The notes beneath the pieces are model-generated. The model had not been told where the DNA came from. It made no database searches and saw nothing but the letters and a program-made list of their open reading frames with translations. Positions 9,939-21,209 of a DNA stretch of 64,000 bases are shown in pieces; position 1 is the first letter of the stretch; each line of letters begins with the position of its first letter. The stretch is from Sulfurospirillum diekertiae (GTDB lineage: Bacteria; Campylobacterota; Campylobacteria; Campylobacterales; Sulfurospirillaceae). The position numbers were made by a program, and so were the translations under genes. The stretch lies in NCBI RefSeq assembly GCF_002309535.1, contig NZ_CP023275.1:682001-746000 (forward strand), in the 5' to 3' direction.

Positions 9939-11516
9939 ATGTCGAAGATTAATGAAATTGAAAAATTAGGGTTAACCAATCTTGGAAAGGTTCACTACAA
10001 TCTAAGTTACGAAGAGCTTTTGAAACATGAAATTGCAAATAATGAAGGTCGTGTTACAAGTAATGGTACATTTAGTGTAGATACAGGAATTTTTACAGGA
10101 CGAAGCCCAAAAGATAAATATTTTGTAGATCAGGAGCCTTCTAATCAATATATCTCATGGGGCAAAATGAACCATAAAGTAAGTAAAGAGATATATGAAG
10201 AACTTTTTGCAAAAGTGAAAAAAGAACTCTCCGGTAAAGATATTTATATTCAAGATGCTTTTAGTGGTGGAAGTTTAGCCAGTCGCAAGAGTATTCGCGT
10301 TGTCACGGAAATTGCATGGCAGGCACATTTTGTAAAAAATATGTTTATTAGGCCTTCAGAAGAAGAATTAGCACATTTTAAACCAGATTTTGTTCTTTAT
10401 AATGCATGTAAAATAGTCAATGAAGACTATAAAAAACACAATTTACACTCGGATGTTTTTGTTGTTTTTAATGTGGAAGAGAACATTGCCATTATTGGTG
10501 GTACGTGGTACGGTGGAGAGATTAAGAAGGGAATCTTTTCTATGATGAATTACTGGTTGCCTTTAGAGGGAAAACTTTCTATGCACTGCTCTGCTAATGT
10601 GGGTGAAAAAGGTGATACAGCTCTTTTCTTCGGTCTTTCAGGAACCGGAAAAACAACGCTTTCAACGGATCCAAAGCGCAAGCTCATTGGGGATGATGAA
10701 CACGGTTGGGATGATAATGGTGTTTTCAATTTTGAGGGTGGCTGTTACGCTAAATGTATCAATCTTGATCCAAGCAGTGAGCCTGAAATCTTTGGTGCGA
10801 TTCGTCAAGATGCCCTTCTTGAAAATGTTGTCATTAATGATAAGTGTGTGGTTGATTATGCGGATGCCTCTAAAACAGAGAATACCCGTGTTTCGTATCC
10901 AATTTATCATATTGATAACCATGAAACGAGCTTACAAGCAGGACATCCTAAAAAAATTATTTTTTTAAGCGCCGATGCATTTGGTGTTTTGCCTCCGGTG
11001 TCTAAACTTAACAATGAACAAGCAATGTACTATTTCCTCAGTGGCTATACCGCTAAAGTTGCTGGAACAGAACGTGGTATCACGGAGCCTGTTGCCACTT
11101 TTAGTGCTTGTTTTGGTGAGGCATTTTTACCACTGCATCCAACCGTTTATGCAAAACTCTTAGGTGAGAAAATCGCAAAGCATAACGTTGATGTTTATTT
11201 GGTCAATACAGGTTGGACTGGTGGAAGTTACGGTGTTGGAAAACGAATGAGCATTAAAGCAACACGTGCATGTATTAATGCAATCTTAGATGGCAGTATT
11301 AACGATTGCGAATTTGAATCTATCCCTGTTTTTAACATCCAAGTACCAAAAGCACTTGATGGTGTCCCAACAGAAATTTTGAATCCTAAAAATACGTGGG
11401 AAAATAAAAGTTTTTACGATGCAACCAGAGATGAGCTTGCTGGTATGTTTATTGAGAACTTTAAAAAATACATTACAGCAGATTCTGATTTCTCAAATGC
11501 AGGTCCAAAACTCTAA
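9939..11516 (+). CDS. pckA: Phosphoenolpyruvate carboxykinase (ATP)
   Basis: PckA interconverts oxaloacetate + ATP and phosphoenolpyruvate + CO2 + ADP, the first step of gluconeogenesis from C4 acids. The 525-residue protein has the ATP-type family marks: TGRSPKDKY near residue 55, the kinase P-loop [11 protein letters not shown] near 232 and LIGDDEHGW just after it. It follows the pyruvate/oxaloacetate enzyme by about 110 nt and is followed by a strong terminator. Confidence 0.97.
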   Translation: MSKINEIEKLGLTNLGKVHYNLSYEELLKHEIANNEGRVTSNGTFSVDTGIFTGRSPKDKYFVDQEPSNQYISWGKMNHKVSKEIYEELFAKVKKELSGKDIYIQDAFSGGSLASRKSIRVVTEIAWQAHFVKNMFIRPSEEELAHFKPDFVLYNACKIVNEDYKKHNLHSDVFVVFNVEENIAIIGGTWYGGEIKKGIFSMMNYWLPLEGKLSMHCSANVGEKGDTALFFGLSGTGKTTLSTDPKRKLIGDDEHGWDDNGVFNFEGGCYAKCINLDPSSEPEIFGAIRQDALLENVVINDKCVVDYADASKTENTRVSYPIYHIDNHETSLQAGHPKKIIFLSADAFGVLPPVSKLNNEQAMYYFLSGYTAKVAGTERGITEPVATFSACFGEAFLPLHPTVYAKLLGEKIAKHNVDVYLVNTGWTGGSYGVGKRMSIKATRACINAILDGSINDCEFESIPVFNIQVPKALDGVPTEILNPKNTWENKSFYDATRDELAGMFIENFKKYITADSDFSNAGPKL

Positions 11517-11530
11517 TTTTAACTTTACAT

Positions 11531-11556
11531 GTAAAGGAGTTTTTGAACTCCTTTAC
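11531..11556 (+). terminator. Terminator after pckA
   Basis: GTAAAGGAGTT (11531-11541) pairs over 11 bp with AACTCCTTTAC (11546-11556) around a TTTG loop, followed by CTTTTG. The left arm uses half of a TTTACATGTAAA palindrome at 11524-11535. Confidence 0.75.
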
Positions 11557-11603
11557 CTTTTGTATATCACAAAATCTAACGCAATTTTATAGGAGATATT
11601 TGA

Positions 11604-12989
11604 ATGTCAAAGCTATGGTCTGGCAGATTTGCCGCAAGCGGAGCACAATTACTCGACGAATTTAACGCTTCATTACCTTTCGATAAAAAACTATACGAAG
11701 AAGATATTAAAGGCTCAATTGCTCATGCAACAATGCTTGCCAAACAAGGTATTCTTACACAAGATGAAGCCGATCAAATCGCAACTGGTTTATTACAAAT
11801 CAAACAAGAGATTGAAGCAGGAACCTTTGTTTTTGATATTGCTCACGAAGATATTCATATGTCGGTTGAAACAAGGCTTATTGATCTCATTGGCGAAGCT
11901 GGAAAACGCCTTCATACGGCACGTAGCCGTAACGATCAAGTTGCGGTTGATTTTAGATTATACGTTCAAAAACAAAATTTGATCATTGTTCATGTGTTAG
12001 AAGAGGTCATTGATGTGTTAATGAGCATTGCCAAAGAGCATACGAACACGCTTCTTCCAGGAATGACGCATCTTCAACATGCACAGCCCATCAACCTTGC
12101 CTTTCATCTTTTGGCGTATGTCTCGATGTTTAAACGAGACATAGAACGGCTTGAAAGCTCCTACCAACGCAATAATATTTTGCCTCTTGGGTGCGCAGCC
12201 CTTGCGGGGACACCTCATAATATCGATAGAGAGTACGTTGCCAAACTTTTAGGATTTGATAGTGTCAGTGTGAATTGTCTTGATACGGTCAGTGATCGTG
12301 ACTTTGCATTAGAGATTCTTTTTAATATTGCTACGATTATGATGCATATTTCACGATTTGCCGAAGAGCTTATTTTGTGGTCAAGCTATGAGTTTAAATT
12401 TATCACGCTGAGCGATGAATACTCCACCGGTAGTTCCATCATGCCACAAAAGAAAAATCCTGATGTCCCTGAACTCTTACGTGGTAAAACAGGTCGTGTG
12501 AATGGCAATCTAATTGGGTTGTTAACCGTTCTTAAAGGGCTTCCTCTAGCGTACAATAAAGATATGCAAGAGGATAAAGAGGGAGTATTTGATAGCGTGG
12601 AAACCGTTTATATGTCACTTAATATCCTCAAAGAAGCGGTTCGTACGATGACCATCAATGTGGGACGAATGAAACAAGCGTGTGAAGTGGGGCATTTGAG
12701 TGCAACGGATCTTGCAGATTATTTGGTTCAAAAGTGCAATATCCCTTTCCGTGAAGCTCATTTTATCACTGGACGTGCCGTAGCACATGCCGAAGGCTTA
12801 GGCATTGATCTTAGTGTTATGAGTGTAGGAGAGCTTCAAAAAGTGGATGCGCGCATTGGTGAAGATGTCAGTGAATATCTCTCTTTAGTTCATTCTATGA
12901 ATGCACGAACCTCTCAAGGAGGAACAGCCGTTTCTTCTACATGTAAACAGATTGAAATTTTTGAAACATGGAGAAAATTGCGTCATTAA
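11604..12989 (+). CDS. argH: Argininosuccinate lyase
   Basis: ArgH splits argininosuccinate into arginine and fumarate, the last step of arginine synthesis. The 461-residue protein is full length, with LWSGRF at the start, [10 protein letters not shown] near residue 110 and the superfamily signature [12 protein letters not shown] near 275. An AGGAG-type site precedes ATG 11604. It is probably monocistronic, set between two terminators. Confidence 0.97.
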   Translation: MSKLWSGRFAASGAQLLDEFNASLPFDKKLYEEDIKGSIAHATMLAKQGILTQDEADQIATGLLQIKQEIEAGTFVFDIAHEDIHMSVETRLIDLIGEAGKRLHTARSRNDQVAVDFRLYVQKQNLIIVHVLEEVIDVLMSIAKEHTNTLLPGMTHLQHAQPINLAFHLLAYVSMFKRDIERLESSYQRNNILPLGCAALAGTPHNIDREYVAKLLGFDSVSVNCLDTVSDRDFALEILFNIATIMMHISRFAEELILWSSYEFKFITLSDEYSTGSSIMPQKKNPDVPELLRGKTGRVNGNLIGLLTVLKGLPLAYNKDMQEDKEGVFDSVETVYMSLNILKEAVRTMTINVGRMKQACEVGHLSATDLADYLVQKCNIPFREAHFITGRAVAHAEGLGIDLSVMSVGELQKVDARIGEDVSEYLSLVHSMNARTSQGGTAVSSTCKQIEIFETWRKLRH

Positions 12990-12997
12990 GTAAATCA

Positions 12998-13018
12998 TGA
13001 AGAGGTTTTTCCTCTTCA
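12998..13018. terminator. Shared terminator between argH and the HIT gene
   Basis: TGAAGAGG (12998-13005) and CCTCTTCA (13011-13018) flank T5. It lies between two convergent genes and may serve both. Confidence 0.6.
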
Positions 13019-13029
13019 TCTATGGTATT

Positions 13030-13422
13030 TTAAAGAAATTTGTGAGTATCACTATCTACTTTGTGTGCATCATTGTTTGATTTTTTATCACTTGAAAGAG
13101 TGTCCCATGAAAGTGGCGCTCCTCCTAGAAGGTGAAAATGTAAATGTAAGACTTCTTGCCCACCATCGCTGCCATTATTAGTAATCAAACGGTATCCGCG
13201 TTTATCCAATTCTAAAAGTTTAGCCACTTGCTGAATAAATTCTGTCATTGTAACCATGATTTTTGGATCAACTTCTTGAAAACATTTATACTCTTTTTTG
13301 GGAATAATCAAAATGTGTATAGGCGCTTTTGGATTAATATCGTGGAATGCTAAGAAATCCTCATTTTCAAGTACTTTGTTGCAAGGAATCTCACCACTTA
13401 CAATTTTACTAAAGATCGTCAT
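13030..13422 (-). CDS. HIT family nucleotide-binding hydrolase
   Basis: A 130-residue histidine-triad protein of the HINT branch, which usually hydrolyses purine nucleoside phosphoramidates. The histidine triad is HLHFHLLGG near residue 93, and HDINPKAPIHILIIPK marks the N-terminal strand. The last 20 residues are polar and lie beyond the usual HINT end. In Campylobacter a HIT gene also sits beside pheS, so the neighbourhood is conserved. Confidence 0.92.
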   Translation of the reverse strand: MTIFSKIVSGEIPCNKVLENEDFLAFHDINPKAPIHILIIPKKEYKCFQEVDPKIMVTMTEFIQQVAKLLELDKRGYRLITNNGSDGGQEVLHLHFHLLGGAPLSWDTLSSDKKSNNDAHKVDSDTHKFL

Positions 13423-13458
13423 CGCCTTCTCCTCTTTTTTAGGATGATTTTAACCTTT

Positions 13459-13464
13459 TATAAT
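13459..13464 (+). promoter_or_regulatory. -10 box TATAAT for the pheS operon
   Basis: TTTTATAATTAAAG is almost identical to the 6S RNA promoter core. It lies between the divergent HIT and pheS genes and predicts a start near 13471. Confidence 0.55.
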
Positions 13465-13537
13465 TAAAGTTTGACTAAAATGAACGTTCGAATAGACTGA
13501 AGAGCGTCATTGATGCTTGTGAATGAAAGGCAACCCT

Positions 13538-14530
13538 TTGAAAGATATAGAAAATGCGATAGGTTCGTGTACATCGCTTGTTGAATTAGAAAAAATGCGA
13601 GTCTCTCTTTTTGGTAAAAAAGGGTATTTTGCTGCACAATTTGAAGAGCTCAAAAAGCTTGATGGTGAAGCAAAAAAAGAATTTGCTCAAAATCTCAATA
13701 TCAACAAAGAGAATTTTTTAGAACGACTCAATCAAAAAAAGAGTGCACTCGAAAGTGTTATGATTGAAGAGCAAATGCGTAAAAGCAGTGTTGATGTCAC
13801 ACTTTTTAATCAAGAAAGCGCAGCAGGGGCATTGCATCCTGTGATGGATACTATGGATAAAATTATCGAATATTTTGTAAGTATGAACTTTTCGATTGAG
13901 GAAGGACCTCTTGTTGAAGATGATTTCCACAATTTTGAAGCGTTAAACCTTCCAAAGTATCATCCAGCACGTGATATGCAAGATACCTTTTATTTTAAAG
14001 ATTCGATGTTGCTTCGTACGCACACCTCTCCTGTTCAAATTAGAACCATGCTCAAACAAAGTGCACCGATTCGTATGATTTGCCCAGGTGCTGTTTTTAG
14101 ACGTGATTTTGACATTACGCATACTCCGATGTTTCACCAAGTCGAAGGACTCGTGGTCGATAAAACAGGAAAAGTCTCTTTTGCTAATTTAAAATTTATT
14201 CTCGAAGACTTTTTAAAATATATGTTTGGCGATGTTAAAGTACGTTTCCGTCCAAGCTTCTTCCCCTTTACCGAACCTAGTGCAGAAGCGGATATTAGTT
14301 GTATTTTTTGTCATGGTGAAGGCTGTCGTGTCTGTTCCCATACCGGCTGGTTGGAAGTATTAGGCTGTGGCGTTGTCGATCCGAATGTCTTTAAAGCCGT
14401 TGGGTATAAAGATGTCAGTGGTTATGCCTTTGGACTTGGTGTTGAGCGTTTTGCAATGCTACTGCATCAAATTCCAGATTTAAGGTCTTTATTTGAGGGT
14501 GATTTGAGATTATTGGAGCAATTTAGATGA
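13538..14530 (+). CDS. pheS: Phenylalanyl-tRNA synthetase alpha subunit
   Basis: PheS is the catalytic subunit of the alpha2beta2 enzyme that charges tRNA-Phe. The coiled N-terminal arm is followed by the class II core: motif 2 region [24 protein letters not shown], and motif 3 [11 protein letters not shown] near the C-terminus. I prefer the TTG start at 13538 (330 residues) because AAAGG at 13526-13530 is correctly spaced. An in-frame ATG at 13523 has no visible ribosome site. The end overlaps pheT by 4 nt. Confidence 0.93.
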   Translation: MKDIENAIGSCTSLVELEKMRVSLFGKKGYFAAQFEELKKLDGEAKKEFAQNLNINKENFLERLNQKKSALESVMIEEQMRKSSVDVTLFNQESAAGALHPVMDTMDKIIEYFVSMNFSIEEGPLVEDDFHNFEALNLPKYHPARDMQDTFYFKDSMLLRTHTSPVQIRTMLKQSAPIRMICPGAVFRRDFDITHTPMFHQVEGLVVDKTGKVSFANLKFILEDFLKYMFGDVKVRFRPSFFPFTEPSAEADISCIFCHGEGCRVCSHTGWLEVLGCGVVDPNVFKAVGYKDVSGYAFGLGVERFAMLLHQIPDLRSLFEGDLRLLEQFR

Positions 14531-16866
14531 TAGTAACGAAACAGTGGTTAAATGAATGGATTGATATCAGTGCGATTGATACGGACAAAATTTCTATAGC
14601 ACTCAATGCCATTGGTTTAGAAGTTGATGGACTCACAAAAATCAGAATTCCTCAGAATGTTGTTATTGGTCATGTTGTCTCATGTGAGAAGCACCCCAAT
14701 GCGGATAAACTCAATGTCTGTCACGTTGATGTAGGTACAACTGTTCAGCAAATTGTGTGTGGGGCAAAAAATGTTGCAGCAGGACAGATGGTAGCTGTTG
14801 CACTGATTGGCGCAGAACTTCCTGGCGGCATTAAAATCAAAAAAGCGAAACTCAGAGATGTGGAATCCTGCGGTATGATCTGCTCTTCCACAGAGCTTGG
14901 ACTTCCGAAAATCAATGATGGCATTATGATTTTGGATGAGAGTATTGGAAAGCTAGAGCTTGGAAAACCTCTGTGTGAGTACCCTTTAATCAACGACGAT
15001 GTGATTGAAATTGGACTAACACCTAACCGAGGTGATTGCCAAAGTGTCTATGGTGTAGCTCGAGATTTGAGTGTCTATTTTGATTTGGAAGTAAAAACAT
15101 TAGGACAAAAAGAGGAAGAAGAAAACCAACCAGGGGTAGGACGAGTGTTACATCTACACGGTAGTGAAGCACTTTCAGGCTCTTATATGTACAAAGTATT
15201 TGACAATAAAGAAATTGGTGTTCCTCTTTTAGTTGAGCTTCGATTAGGTTTTGCTGAGGTTGAATCTTCGTGCTTACTGGGTAAATTGATTGACTACGCA
15301 ACTTATGTGACAGGTGTACTTCTTCGTGCTTATAATCAAACCTGTTTTGGTGCTAAAGATGATAAAGCAAAAATTACCATTGCTAAAGATGAAAATGGAT
15401 TAGATGCTATTTATGGTCTGAATGGACAAAAAATAGCGATTGCTGGAGTTGCTCAAATGACTGAGTGCAAAGCCTCAGCAAGTGATGAACGCATTATTAT
15501 CGAAGCAAATTACACGCATCCAGAAATTATCGCGTCACGGAGTGCCAATAAAAAACTAGGAGCAGATAAACATCTGTATCGCTCTTCACGAGGTAGTGAA
15601 CCACAGCTTGCTTTTGGGTTAAACTATTTTTTTAAAATGCTTAATAAGCGTTCTAAAATTATGGCTTACGCAGATTCTCAACAAATTACACAAGATTTTG
15701 AAGCCAAGATTATCAATATTCACCAAAGTGACTTAACTGAAATGATTGGCGAAGAGATTCCTAAAAATAAGATTATCAAGATTTTGAAGCAGTTGGGATT
15801 TGGTGTTAACTTTGCTTTTGAGCAAGATGTGATTAATGTGAAAATTCCACAATTTAGATCAGATGTGATCAATACGCAAGATATCTGCGAAGAGATTGTT
15901 CGAATTGTCGGTATTGATAATATTCATTCCAAGCCTTATTCTTTTGCCGAAAAACTTAAAATTAATCAACCTTATCTTAATTTTAAAAAACGACAGATGT
16001 ATCGTTATAGAGCCGTAGCTGCAGGATTTTTTGAGACATTGCATTTCGTATTTGGTGACAGTGAAAATGCTAAGAAATTTCATTTACCGCTTTTAAATGA
16101 AGCACTTGAAGTTGCAAATCCTATTACAAGTGAACTTAATACGCTTCGAAGCTCTTTATTGCCAAATATCTTAAATGCGGTTTCAAATAACCTCAAATTT
16201 GGTAAAAAACGCGTAGCCCTTTTTGAAGTAGGAAGTGTTTTTGATAGTGAGAGAACGGAATCTAAAAAAATAGCGTTTGTTTTTAGTGGTGAAAATGGCA
16301 TTCCTGAGATTTCCAACCATGGAAAACCAAGCAAAATTGATTTTTTTGCCTTTGCAGAAAAAATTCAAAGCGTTCTGAGTAACTTTACACTTCTTCCACT
16401 TGAAGAAGTTAATGGTCTTTGCAGCCCCTATGAGGCAGCTCGCGTCATCATTGATGGTGTTGAAGCGGGTTATATGGCACGTGTCAATGTCCAAGTGGAA
16501 AAAGAGCTTGATTTAGATCGTACGTATATTTGTGAGCTTGATTTTGAAGCGCTTTCGTATAAACGTAAAGTTGCAAAAGAGTATTCCAAATTACCCTCTT
16601 CATCACGTGATCTAAGCCTACTTGTAGATGCAAAAATGCAATACTCAGAGTTAGAGAGTTTTATTACGTCCATTGCTCCTAAAGCTTTAACAAAATTTGC
16701 CGTGATTGATCGTTATGTCCATGAAAGTTTGGGGGATAAAGTCAGTCTTACACTTACGTTACAATTTCAATCTTTAGAAAAAACATTTGAAGAAGAAGAA
16801 ATCGCCTCAATGGTAGAAGCGCTACTTTCAAAAATTCAAGAGAAATTTGGAATTACCATCCGATGA
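14527..16866 (+). CDS. pheT: Phenylalanyl-tRNA synthetase beta subunit
   Basis: PheT supplies tRNA binding, structure and editing. Residues from about 40 form the EMAP/tRNA-binding domain ([19 protein letters not shown]). The B3/4 editing domain, B5 domain and a C-terminal anticodon-binding ferredoxin-like fold ([12 protein letters not shown] near 700) follow, giving the normal length of 779 residues. Start and stop overlap pheS and aroA by 4 nt each, so it is translationally coupled on both sides. Confidence 0.95.
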   Translation: MIVTKQWLNEWIDISAIDTDKISIALNAIGLEVDGLTKIRIPQNVVIGHVVSCEKHPNADKLNVCHVDVGTTVQQIVCGAKNVAAGQMVAVALIGAELPGGIKIKKAKLRDVESCGMICSSTELGLPKINDGIMILDESIGKLELGKPLCEYPLINDDVIEIGLTPNRGDCQSVYGVARDLSVYFDLEVKTLGQKEEEENQPGVGRVLHLHGSEALSGSYMYKVFDNKEIGVPLLVELRLGFAEVESSCLLGKLIDYATYVTGVLLRAYNQTCFGAKDDKAKITIAKDENGLDAIYGLNGQKIAIAGVAQMTECKASASDERIIIEANYTHPEIIASRSANKKLGADKHLYRSSRGSEPQLAFGLNYFFKMLNKRSKIMAYADSQQITQDFEAKIINIHQSDLTEMIGEEIPKNKIIKILKQLGFGVNFAFEQDVINVKIPQFRSDVINTQDICEEIVRIVGIDNIHSKPYSFAEKLKINQPYLNFKKRQMYRYRAVAAGFFETLHFVFGDSENAKKFHLPLLNEALEVANPITSELNTLRSSLLPNILNAVSNNLKFGKKRVALFEVGSVFDSERTESKKIAFVFSGENGIPEISNHGKPSKIDFFAFAEKIQSVLSNFTLLPLEEVNGLCSPYEAARVIIDGVEAGYMARVNVQVEKELDLDRTYICELDFEALSYKRKVAKEYSKLPSSSRDLSLLVDAKMQYSELESFITSIAPKALTKFAVIDRYVHESLGDKVSLTLTLQFQSLEKTFEEEEIASMVEALLSKIQEKFGITIR

Positions 16867-18146
16867 AAACGTTACATGTAAACCCCAAAGTCTCTTTTGA
16901 GTTTACAACCGATCAAATTGCCAGCGATAAGTCTATTTCGCATCGCTGTGCGATTTTTTCACTTCTAAGTGATCAACCTTCTATGATCAAAAATTATTTG
17001 CCTGCAGAAGATACACTGTGCACACTTAGCATTGTTCAGTCTTTAGGTGCTCAGATTGAAAAAGCAGAAGATGGAACACTGACGATTACGCCACCTCTTA
17101 GTATTGTTGAGCCTCCACTTATTTTAGACTGTGGTAATTCGGGTACGGCAATACGCCTTTTAATGGGATTTCTCTCTTCGTGTAAAGGTTTTTTTGTCTT
17201 GTATGGAGATCAATACCTTTGTTCTCGTCCCATGCGTCGTGTTGCAGACCCACTACGCAGTATTGGCGCACAGATTGATGGAAGAAGCGAAGGTAACTAT
17301 GCCCCTCTTGGCATTCGAGGAGAAACGCTTAAAGCATTTTGCTACGAGAGTAAAATTGCTTCGGCTCAAGTGAAGAGTGCGCTTATTTTAGCAGCTCTTC
17401 AAGCAGATGGAATTTCAACGTTTAGTGAGCCAGAACTGAGTCGTGATCATAGTGAGCGAATGCTTCGTGGCATGGGTGCTAAAGTGATTTCTGAGGGTTT
17501 ACATGTAACGATTCATCCTCAAAGTACACCTTTGAAACCTTTAAAAATGACTGTCCCGAATGATCCATCCAGTGGATTTTTCTTTGCTGTTGCCGCTGCA
17601 ATTAATGCGGGGAGTTCTGTGACACTCCACAATATGCTTTTAAATCCCACACGCATTGAAGCCTATAAAGTACTTGCACGCATGGGAGCTGAGGTTCAGT
17701 TTATTGAACAAGAGAGTATGTATGAAAGTGTCGGTGATATTGTCATCACAGGTAAAGAGCTCCATGGTGTTGATGTCACTGATAATATTTCATGGCTGAT
17801 TGATGAATTGCCTGCTCTTTCGATTGCTTTTGCCTGTGCTAAAGGCAAAAGCCTTGTCAAAAATGCACACGAATTGCGTGTAAAAGAGAGTGATCGCATC
17901 TCCAGTGTAGTGAAAAATCTTCGCTTGTGTGGTATGGAAGTTGAAGAGTTTGACGATGGTTATGCCGTACACGGTGGAGAACTAAAAAGCGCTACAATTA
18001 ACAGCTTTGGAGACCATAGAATTGCAATGAGTTTTGCCATTGCAGGAACGCGTGTGAGCATGGTAATTGAGGATATTGACTGCATTAACACTTCTTTCCC
18101 TAACTTCATTGAGTTACTTTCTCAAATAGGAAATGTGAACACATGA
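16863..18146 (+). CDS. aroA: 3-phosphoshikimate 1-carboxyvinyltransferase (EPSP synthase)
   Basis: AroA makes EPSP from shikimate-3-phosphate and PEP in the shikimate pathway. The 427-residue protein has the substrate-binding DKSISHR near residue 21, [12 protein letters not shown] near 94, [12 protein letters not shown] near 121 and RDHSERML near 194. It carries two palindrome copies in its coding sequence (cores at 16873 and 17500). It overlaps pheT and ispH by 4 nt each. Confidence 0.96.
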   Translation: MKTLHVNPKVSFEFTTDQIASDKSISHRCAIFSLLSDQPSMIKNYLPAEDTLCTLSIVQSLGAQIEKAEDGTLTITPPLSIVEPPLILDCGNSGTAIRLLMGFLSSCKGFFVLYGDQYLCSRPMRRVADPLRSIGAQIDGRSEGNYAPLGIRGETLKAFCYESKIASAQVKSALILAALQADGISTFSEPELSRDHSERMLRGMGAKVISEGLHVTIHPQSTPLKPLKMTVPNDPSSGFFFAVAAAINAGSSVTLHNMLLNPTRIEAYKVLARMGAEVQFIEQESMYESVGDIVITGKELHGVDVTDNISWLIDELPALSIAFACAKGKSLVKNAHELRVKESDRISSVVKNLRLCGMEVEEFDDGYAVHGGELKSATINSFGDHRIAMSFAIAGTRVSMVIEDIDCINTSFPNFIELLSQIGNVNT

Positions 18147-18976
18147 AAATTAAACTTGCTACCAGTTATGGTTTTTGTTTTGGCGTGAAGCGTGCCATCA
18201 AAATCGCAGAAAATACTAAAAATGCTTCAACCATTGGACCGCTCATTCACAACAATGAAGAGATTAACCGTTTGAGTGAAAATTTTAATGTCAAAACATT
18301 GCATGATATTAAAGAGGCGGATGGTGTTGGTAAAGCAATTATTCGGACACATGGTATTCCTAAAAAAGATTTGGAGATGCTTCTTAAAAGTAATGTTCAA
18401 GTCATAAATGCTACTTGCCCTTATGTGACAAAACCCCAAGAAATTTGTGAAAAAATGAGTATGGAAGGGTATGAGATTGTCATTTTTGGCGATGCCGATC
18501 ATCCCGAAGTAAAGGGCGTTGAAAGCTATGCAATTCATGGTGCTCATGTGGTACAAAGTGTGGAAGAACTCGAAAAAGTAAACTTTAAAGGCAATAAAAT
18601 CGCGGTGGTTTCACAAACGACGCGGAAGATCAGTGAATTTTTAGAGATTACCAATTATTTAGAGACACGTTACAAAGAGGTGAGAGTTTTTAACACCATC
18701 TGTAATGCCACTTTTGAGAACCAAGATGCGGCAAGAGAACTTGCAAAAGAAGCTGATGTTGTGGTTGTCATTGGTGGGAAAAACTCTTCAAATACCAAGC
18801 AATTACATAGTATTTGTAAAGAATATTGTGTGGATAGTTTTTTAGTGGAAAGCGAAAAAGATTTAGATCCAAGTTGGTTTAGCGGAAAAACGCTTTGTGG
18901 CGTGACTGCGGGCGCTTCAACGCCGGATTGGATAATCGAAAAAATAGTTGGAAAAATCAGCGAAATTAAAGTATAA
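18143..18976 (+). CDS. ispH: 4-hydroxy-3-methylbut-2-enyl diphosphate reductase
   Basis: IspH is the last enzyme of the MEP isoprenoid pathway, an iron-sulfur enzyme making IPP and DMAPP. The 277-residue protein keeps the three cluster cysteines (GFCFGVKRA near 12, NATCPYV near 96, NTICNAT near 190) and the active-site histidines (RTHGIP, DADHPEV). It overlaps aroA by 4 nt. The rpsA promoter lies in its last codons. Confidence 0.96.
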   Translation: MKIKLATSYGFCFGVKRAIKIAENTKNASTIGPLIHNNEEINRLSENFNVKTLHDIKEADGVGKAIIRTHGIPKKDLEMLLKSNVQVINATCPYVTKPQEICEKMSMEGYEIVIFGDADHPEVKGVESYAIHGAHVVQSVEELEKVNFKGNKIAVVSQTTRKISEFLEITNYLETRYKEVRVFNTICNATFENQDAARELAKEADVVVVIGGKNSSNTKQLHSICKEYCVDSFLVESEKDLDPSWFSGKTLCGVTAGASTPDWIIEKIVGKISEIKV

Positions 18977-18977
18977 T
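18972..18977 (+). promoter_or_regulatory. -10 box TATAAT for rpsA
   Basis: AGTATAATAGG straddles the ispH stop codon. It would give rpsA an extra start inside the operon, with a leader holding a doubled ACATGT palindrome (18986-19004). Confidence 0.5.
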
Positions 18978-19040
18978 AGGCAACTTTTACATGTTTACAT
19001 GTAGCTAAATGTGTCAAAAATCAATCAAAAAGGGTATAAA

Positions 19041-20717
19041 ATGGTAAATGAGGCGAACAAAGCTGTTCATACTGACGCCGTAGACGAGCATGAGGAGATG
19101 GATTTTGCGGCTATGTTGGAAGAGTCTTTCAAAGATTCTGAGAGAGATGCACTCATCAATGGTGTTGTTGTAGCGATCAAAGAAGATGTTATCTTAGTGG
19201 ATGTGGGTAAGAAGTCTGAGGGACGTCTGAACGCATCTGAGGTTACAGATGAAAATGGCAACATAACATGCAAAGTGGGAGATGTAATCCCTGTAGTTAT
19301 TACAGGATTCAGAAACGAAAGACCAGCGGTTTCGCACAAAAAGGCCCTTCGTAAAGGTCATATTAAATCATTTATCGCTGAATATAAAGAAGAAGACGAT
19401 ATTGCTCTTGATGTTAAAATCACTGGCAAAAATAAAGGTGGATTTATCGCTGAGAACGCTGAAGGTATCGAATTTTTCCTCCCACGTTCTCAAGCTGCGG
19501 TCAAAGATATGAACGCACTTATGGGTAAATCACTCAAAGTTAAAATTATTAAAATTGACACCGACACAGAATCTATCATCATTTCTCGCAAAAAATTCTT
19601 GGATGACGAACGCAAAAAACGCAAAGAGATCGTTCAAGAGTTGATTGACCGTGACGAAGTGGTTGAAGGAACCATTAAAAAAATCACTACCTACGGTATG
19701 TTTGTAGACGTTGGTGGTATTGATGGCTTAGTTCATTACAGCGAAATCAGTTATAAAGGTCCAGTAAACCCTGGTACACTTTATAAAGAGGGTGAAGTCA
19801 TTCCTGTTAAAGCGATCAAATATGACAAAGATAAACGTCATCTTTCTCTTTCTGTAAAAGCTGCGATGCCTGATCCTTGGGATGAGATTAAAGATGAATT
19901 AGAGACAGGTGATTCGATTCAAGTTACCATCAGCAATATTGAGCCTTATGGTGCGTTTGTTGATCTTGGTAATGACATCGAAGGTTTCTTACATATCTCT
20001 GAAATTTCATGGGATAAAAATATCAAACACCCACGCGATTATATTGAAGAGGGACAAGTGGTTGATGTTGAAGTCATCGAAATTGATGCAAAAGAGAGAC
20101 GTTTACGTGTATCACTCAAAAACGTACTTCCAAAACCATTTGATGATTTTATGAAAAAATTCAAAGTAGGTGATGTTGTTAAAGGTGAAATCACTACCAT
20201 CACAAACTTTGGTGCTTTTGTTAAAATCGGTGGTATTGAAGGTCTTTTACATAATGAAGATGCTTCTTGGGATCGCAATAATAAATGTAAAGAGCTTTTC
20301 ACTGTTGGTACTGAGGTTGAAGTCAAAATCGTTAAAATTGATGAAGAGACTGAAAAAGTATCTCTTAGCAAAAAAGAGCTTGAAGACAGCCCAATTCAAA
20401 AATATGCGAAATCTCATGAAAATGGTGACATTGTTCACGGTAAAATCAGAGATATTAAAGAATTTGGTATTTTTGTTGAGCTTGAGGACAATGTTGACGC
20501 ATTGATTCGTAAAGAAGATTTGGGTCAGGTTAATGAAGCAGATTTGAAAATTGGTGATGAAATTGAAGCAGCCATTACCTTTATTGATGACAAAAAAAAT
20601 CGTATCCGCCTTTCTGTAAGACGTCTTTCAAAATTGAAAGAAAGAGAAGCGCTTAAAGAGATCAATAAAGAAGAGAAAATGACGCTCGGAGATATTTTAA
20701 AAGATCAACTGAAATAA
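19041..20717 (+). CDS. rpsA: 30S ribosomal protein S1
   Basis: S1 binds mRNA at the ribosome and helps start translation. The 558-residue protein has six S1 repeats, easily seen from repeated blocks such as GMFVDVGGIDGLVHYSEIS, GAFVDLGNDIEGFLHISEI and GAFVKIGGIEGLLHNED. The start ATG 19041 follows AAAAAGGG with 7-nt spacing; an open frame with GTG at 19011 has no ribosome site. It belongs to the operon conserved in Campylobacter between ispH and serA. Confidence 0.96.
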   Translation: MVNEANKAVHTDAVDEHEEMDFAAMLEESFKDSERDALINGVVVAIKEDVILVDVGKKSEGRLNASEVTDENGNITCKVGDVIPVVITGFRNERPAVSHKKALRKGHIKSFIAEYKEEDDIALDVKITGKNKGGFIAENAEGIEFFLPRSQAAVKDMNALMGKSLKVKIIKIDTDTESIIISRKKFLDDERKKRKEIVQELIDRDEVVEGTIKKITTYGMFVDVGGIDGLVHYSEISYKGPVNPGTLYKEGEVIPVKAIKYDKDKRHLSLSVKAAMPDPWDEIKDELETGDSIQVTISNIEPYGAFVDLGNDIEGFLHISEISWDKNIKHPRDYIEEGQVVDVEVIEIDAKERRLRVSLKNVLPKPFDDFMKKFKVGDVVKGEITTITNFGAFVKIGGIEGLLHNEDASWDRNNKCKELFTVGTEVEVKIVKIDEETEKVSLSKKELEDSPIQKYAKSHENGDIVHGKIRDIKEFGIFVELEDNVDALIRKEDLGQVNEADLKIGDEIEAAITFIDDKKNRIRLSVRRLSKLKEREALKEINKEEKMTLGDILKDQLK

Positions 20718-20720
20718 TCG

Positions 20721-21209
20721 ATGCAAAAAAAAGTACTTGGCGCAGTTTTTTTACTCCTCTTTGCAGGGGTAGGATTTTTCCTCTATAAACTTCTTCATCA
20801 AAATGTAGATGTTACTGTTGAGGTCGCCAAGTATGAATCTCCGAAAAAGCAAGAAATCAAACAAGAAACATCGGAAATAGTTTGGATCAAAGAGATGGCA
20901 CATAAAGATGCGAGGGAGTTTGTATTTCCTGTGAACGAGCTCTTTATGCAAATTGATTCGTTTGGGCAAAAAAGTGGTAGTGGCGGTAAGTTAAAGTCAT
21001 TTCGCTTGGTGATTGATCGAGTGGATCGCTACTCTCTTTTTTGTATTATCCAGACACTCACCTCTTTGCACCTACCCTATATGGTGATAAAGGAAGATAA
21101 AGTTCCACTCATTTATATAGAAGAAAAAAGTGAGAAACAGCTAAACCAAGTTGTTCTTGAACTTGAAAAATACGATATAAAATCAAAAATTGTCGAGGTT
21201 TGGTTATGA
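20721..21209 (+). CDS. Conserved membrane-anchored protein of unknown function
   Basis: A 162-residue protein with one N-terminal transmembrane helix (about residues 4-24) and a soluble part of alpha/beta character outside the cytoplasm. Function is unknown. The same position between rpsA and serA is held by a hypothetical membrane protein in Campylobacter, so it is a real and conserved gene. It starts 3 nt after rpsA and overlaps serA by 4 nt. Confidence 0.8.
   Translation: MQKKVLGAVFLLLFAGVGFFLYKLLHQNVDVTVEVAKYESPKKQEIKQETSEIVWIKEMAHKDAREFVFPVNELFMQIDSFGQKSGSGGKLKSFRLVIDRVDRYSLFCIIQTLTSLHLPYMVIKEDKVPLIYIEEKSEKQLNQVVLELEKYDIKSKIVEVWL

Noticed and set aside
14527-16866. Possible frameshift in pheT between the N-terminal and B3/4 domains
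   Set aside because: The region around residues 195-260 looks less conserved, but the frame is continuous and total length is normal.
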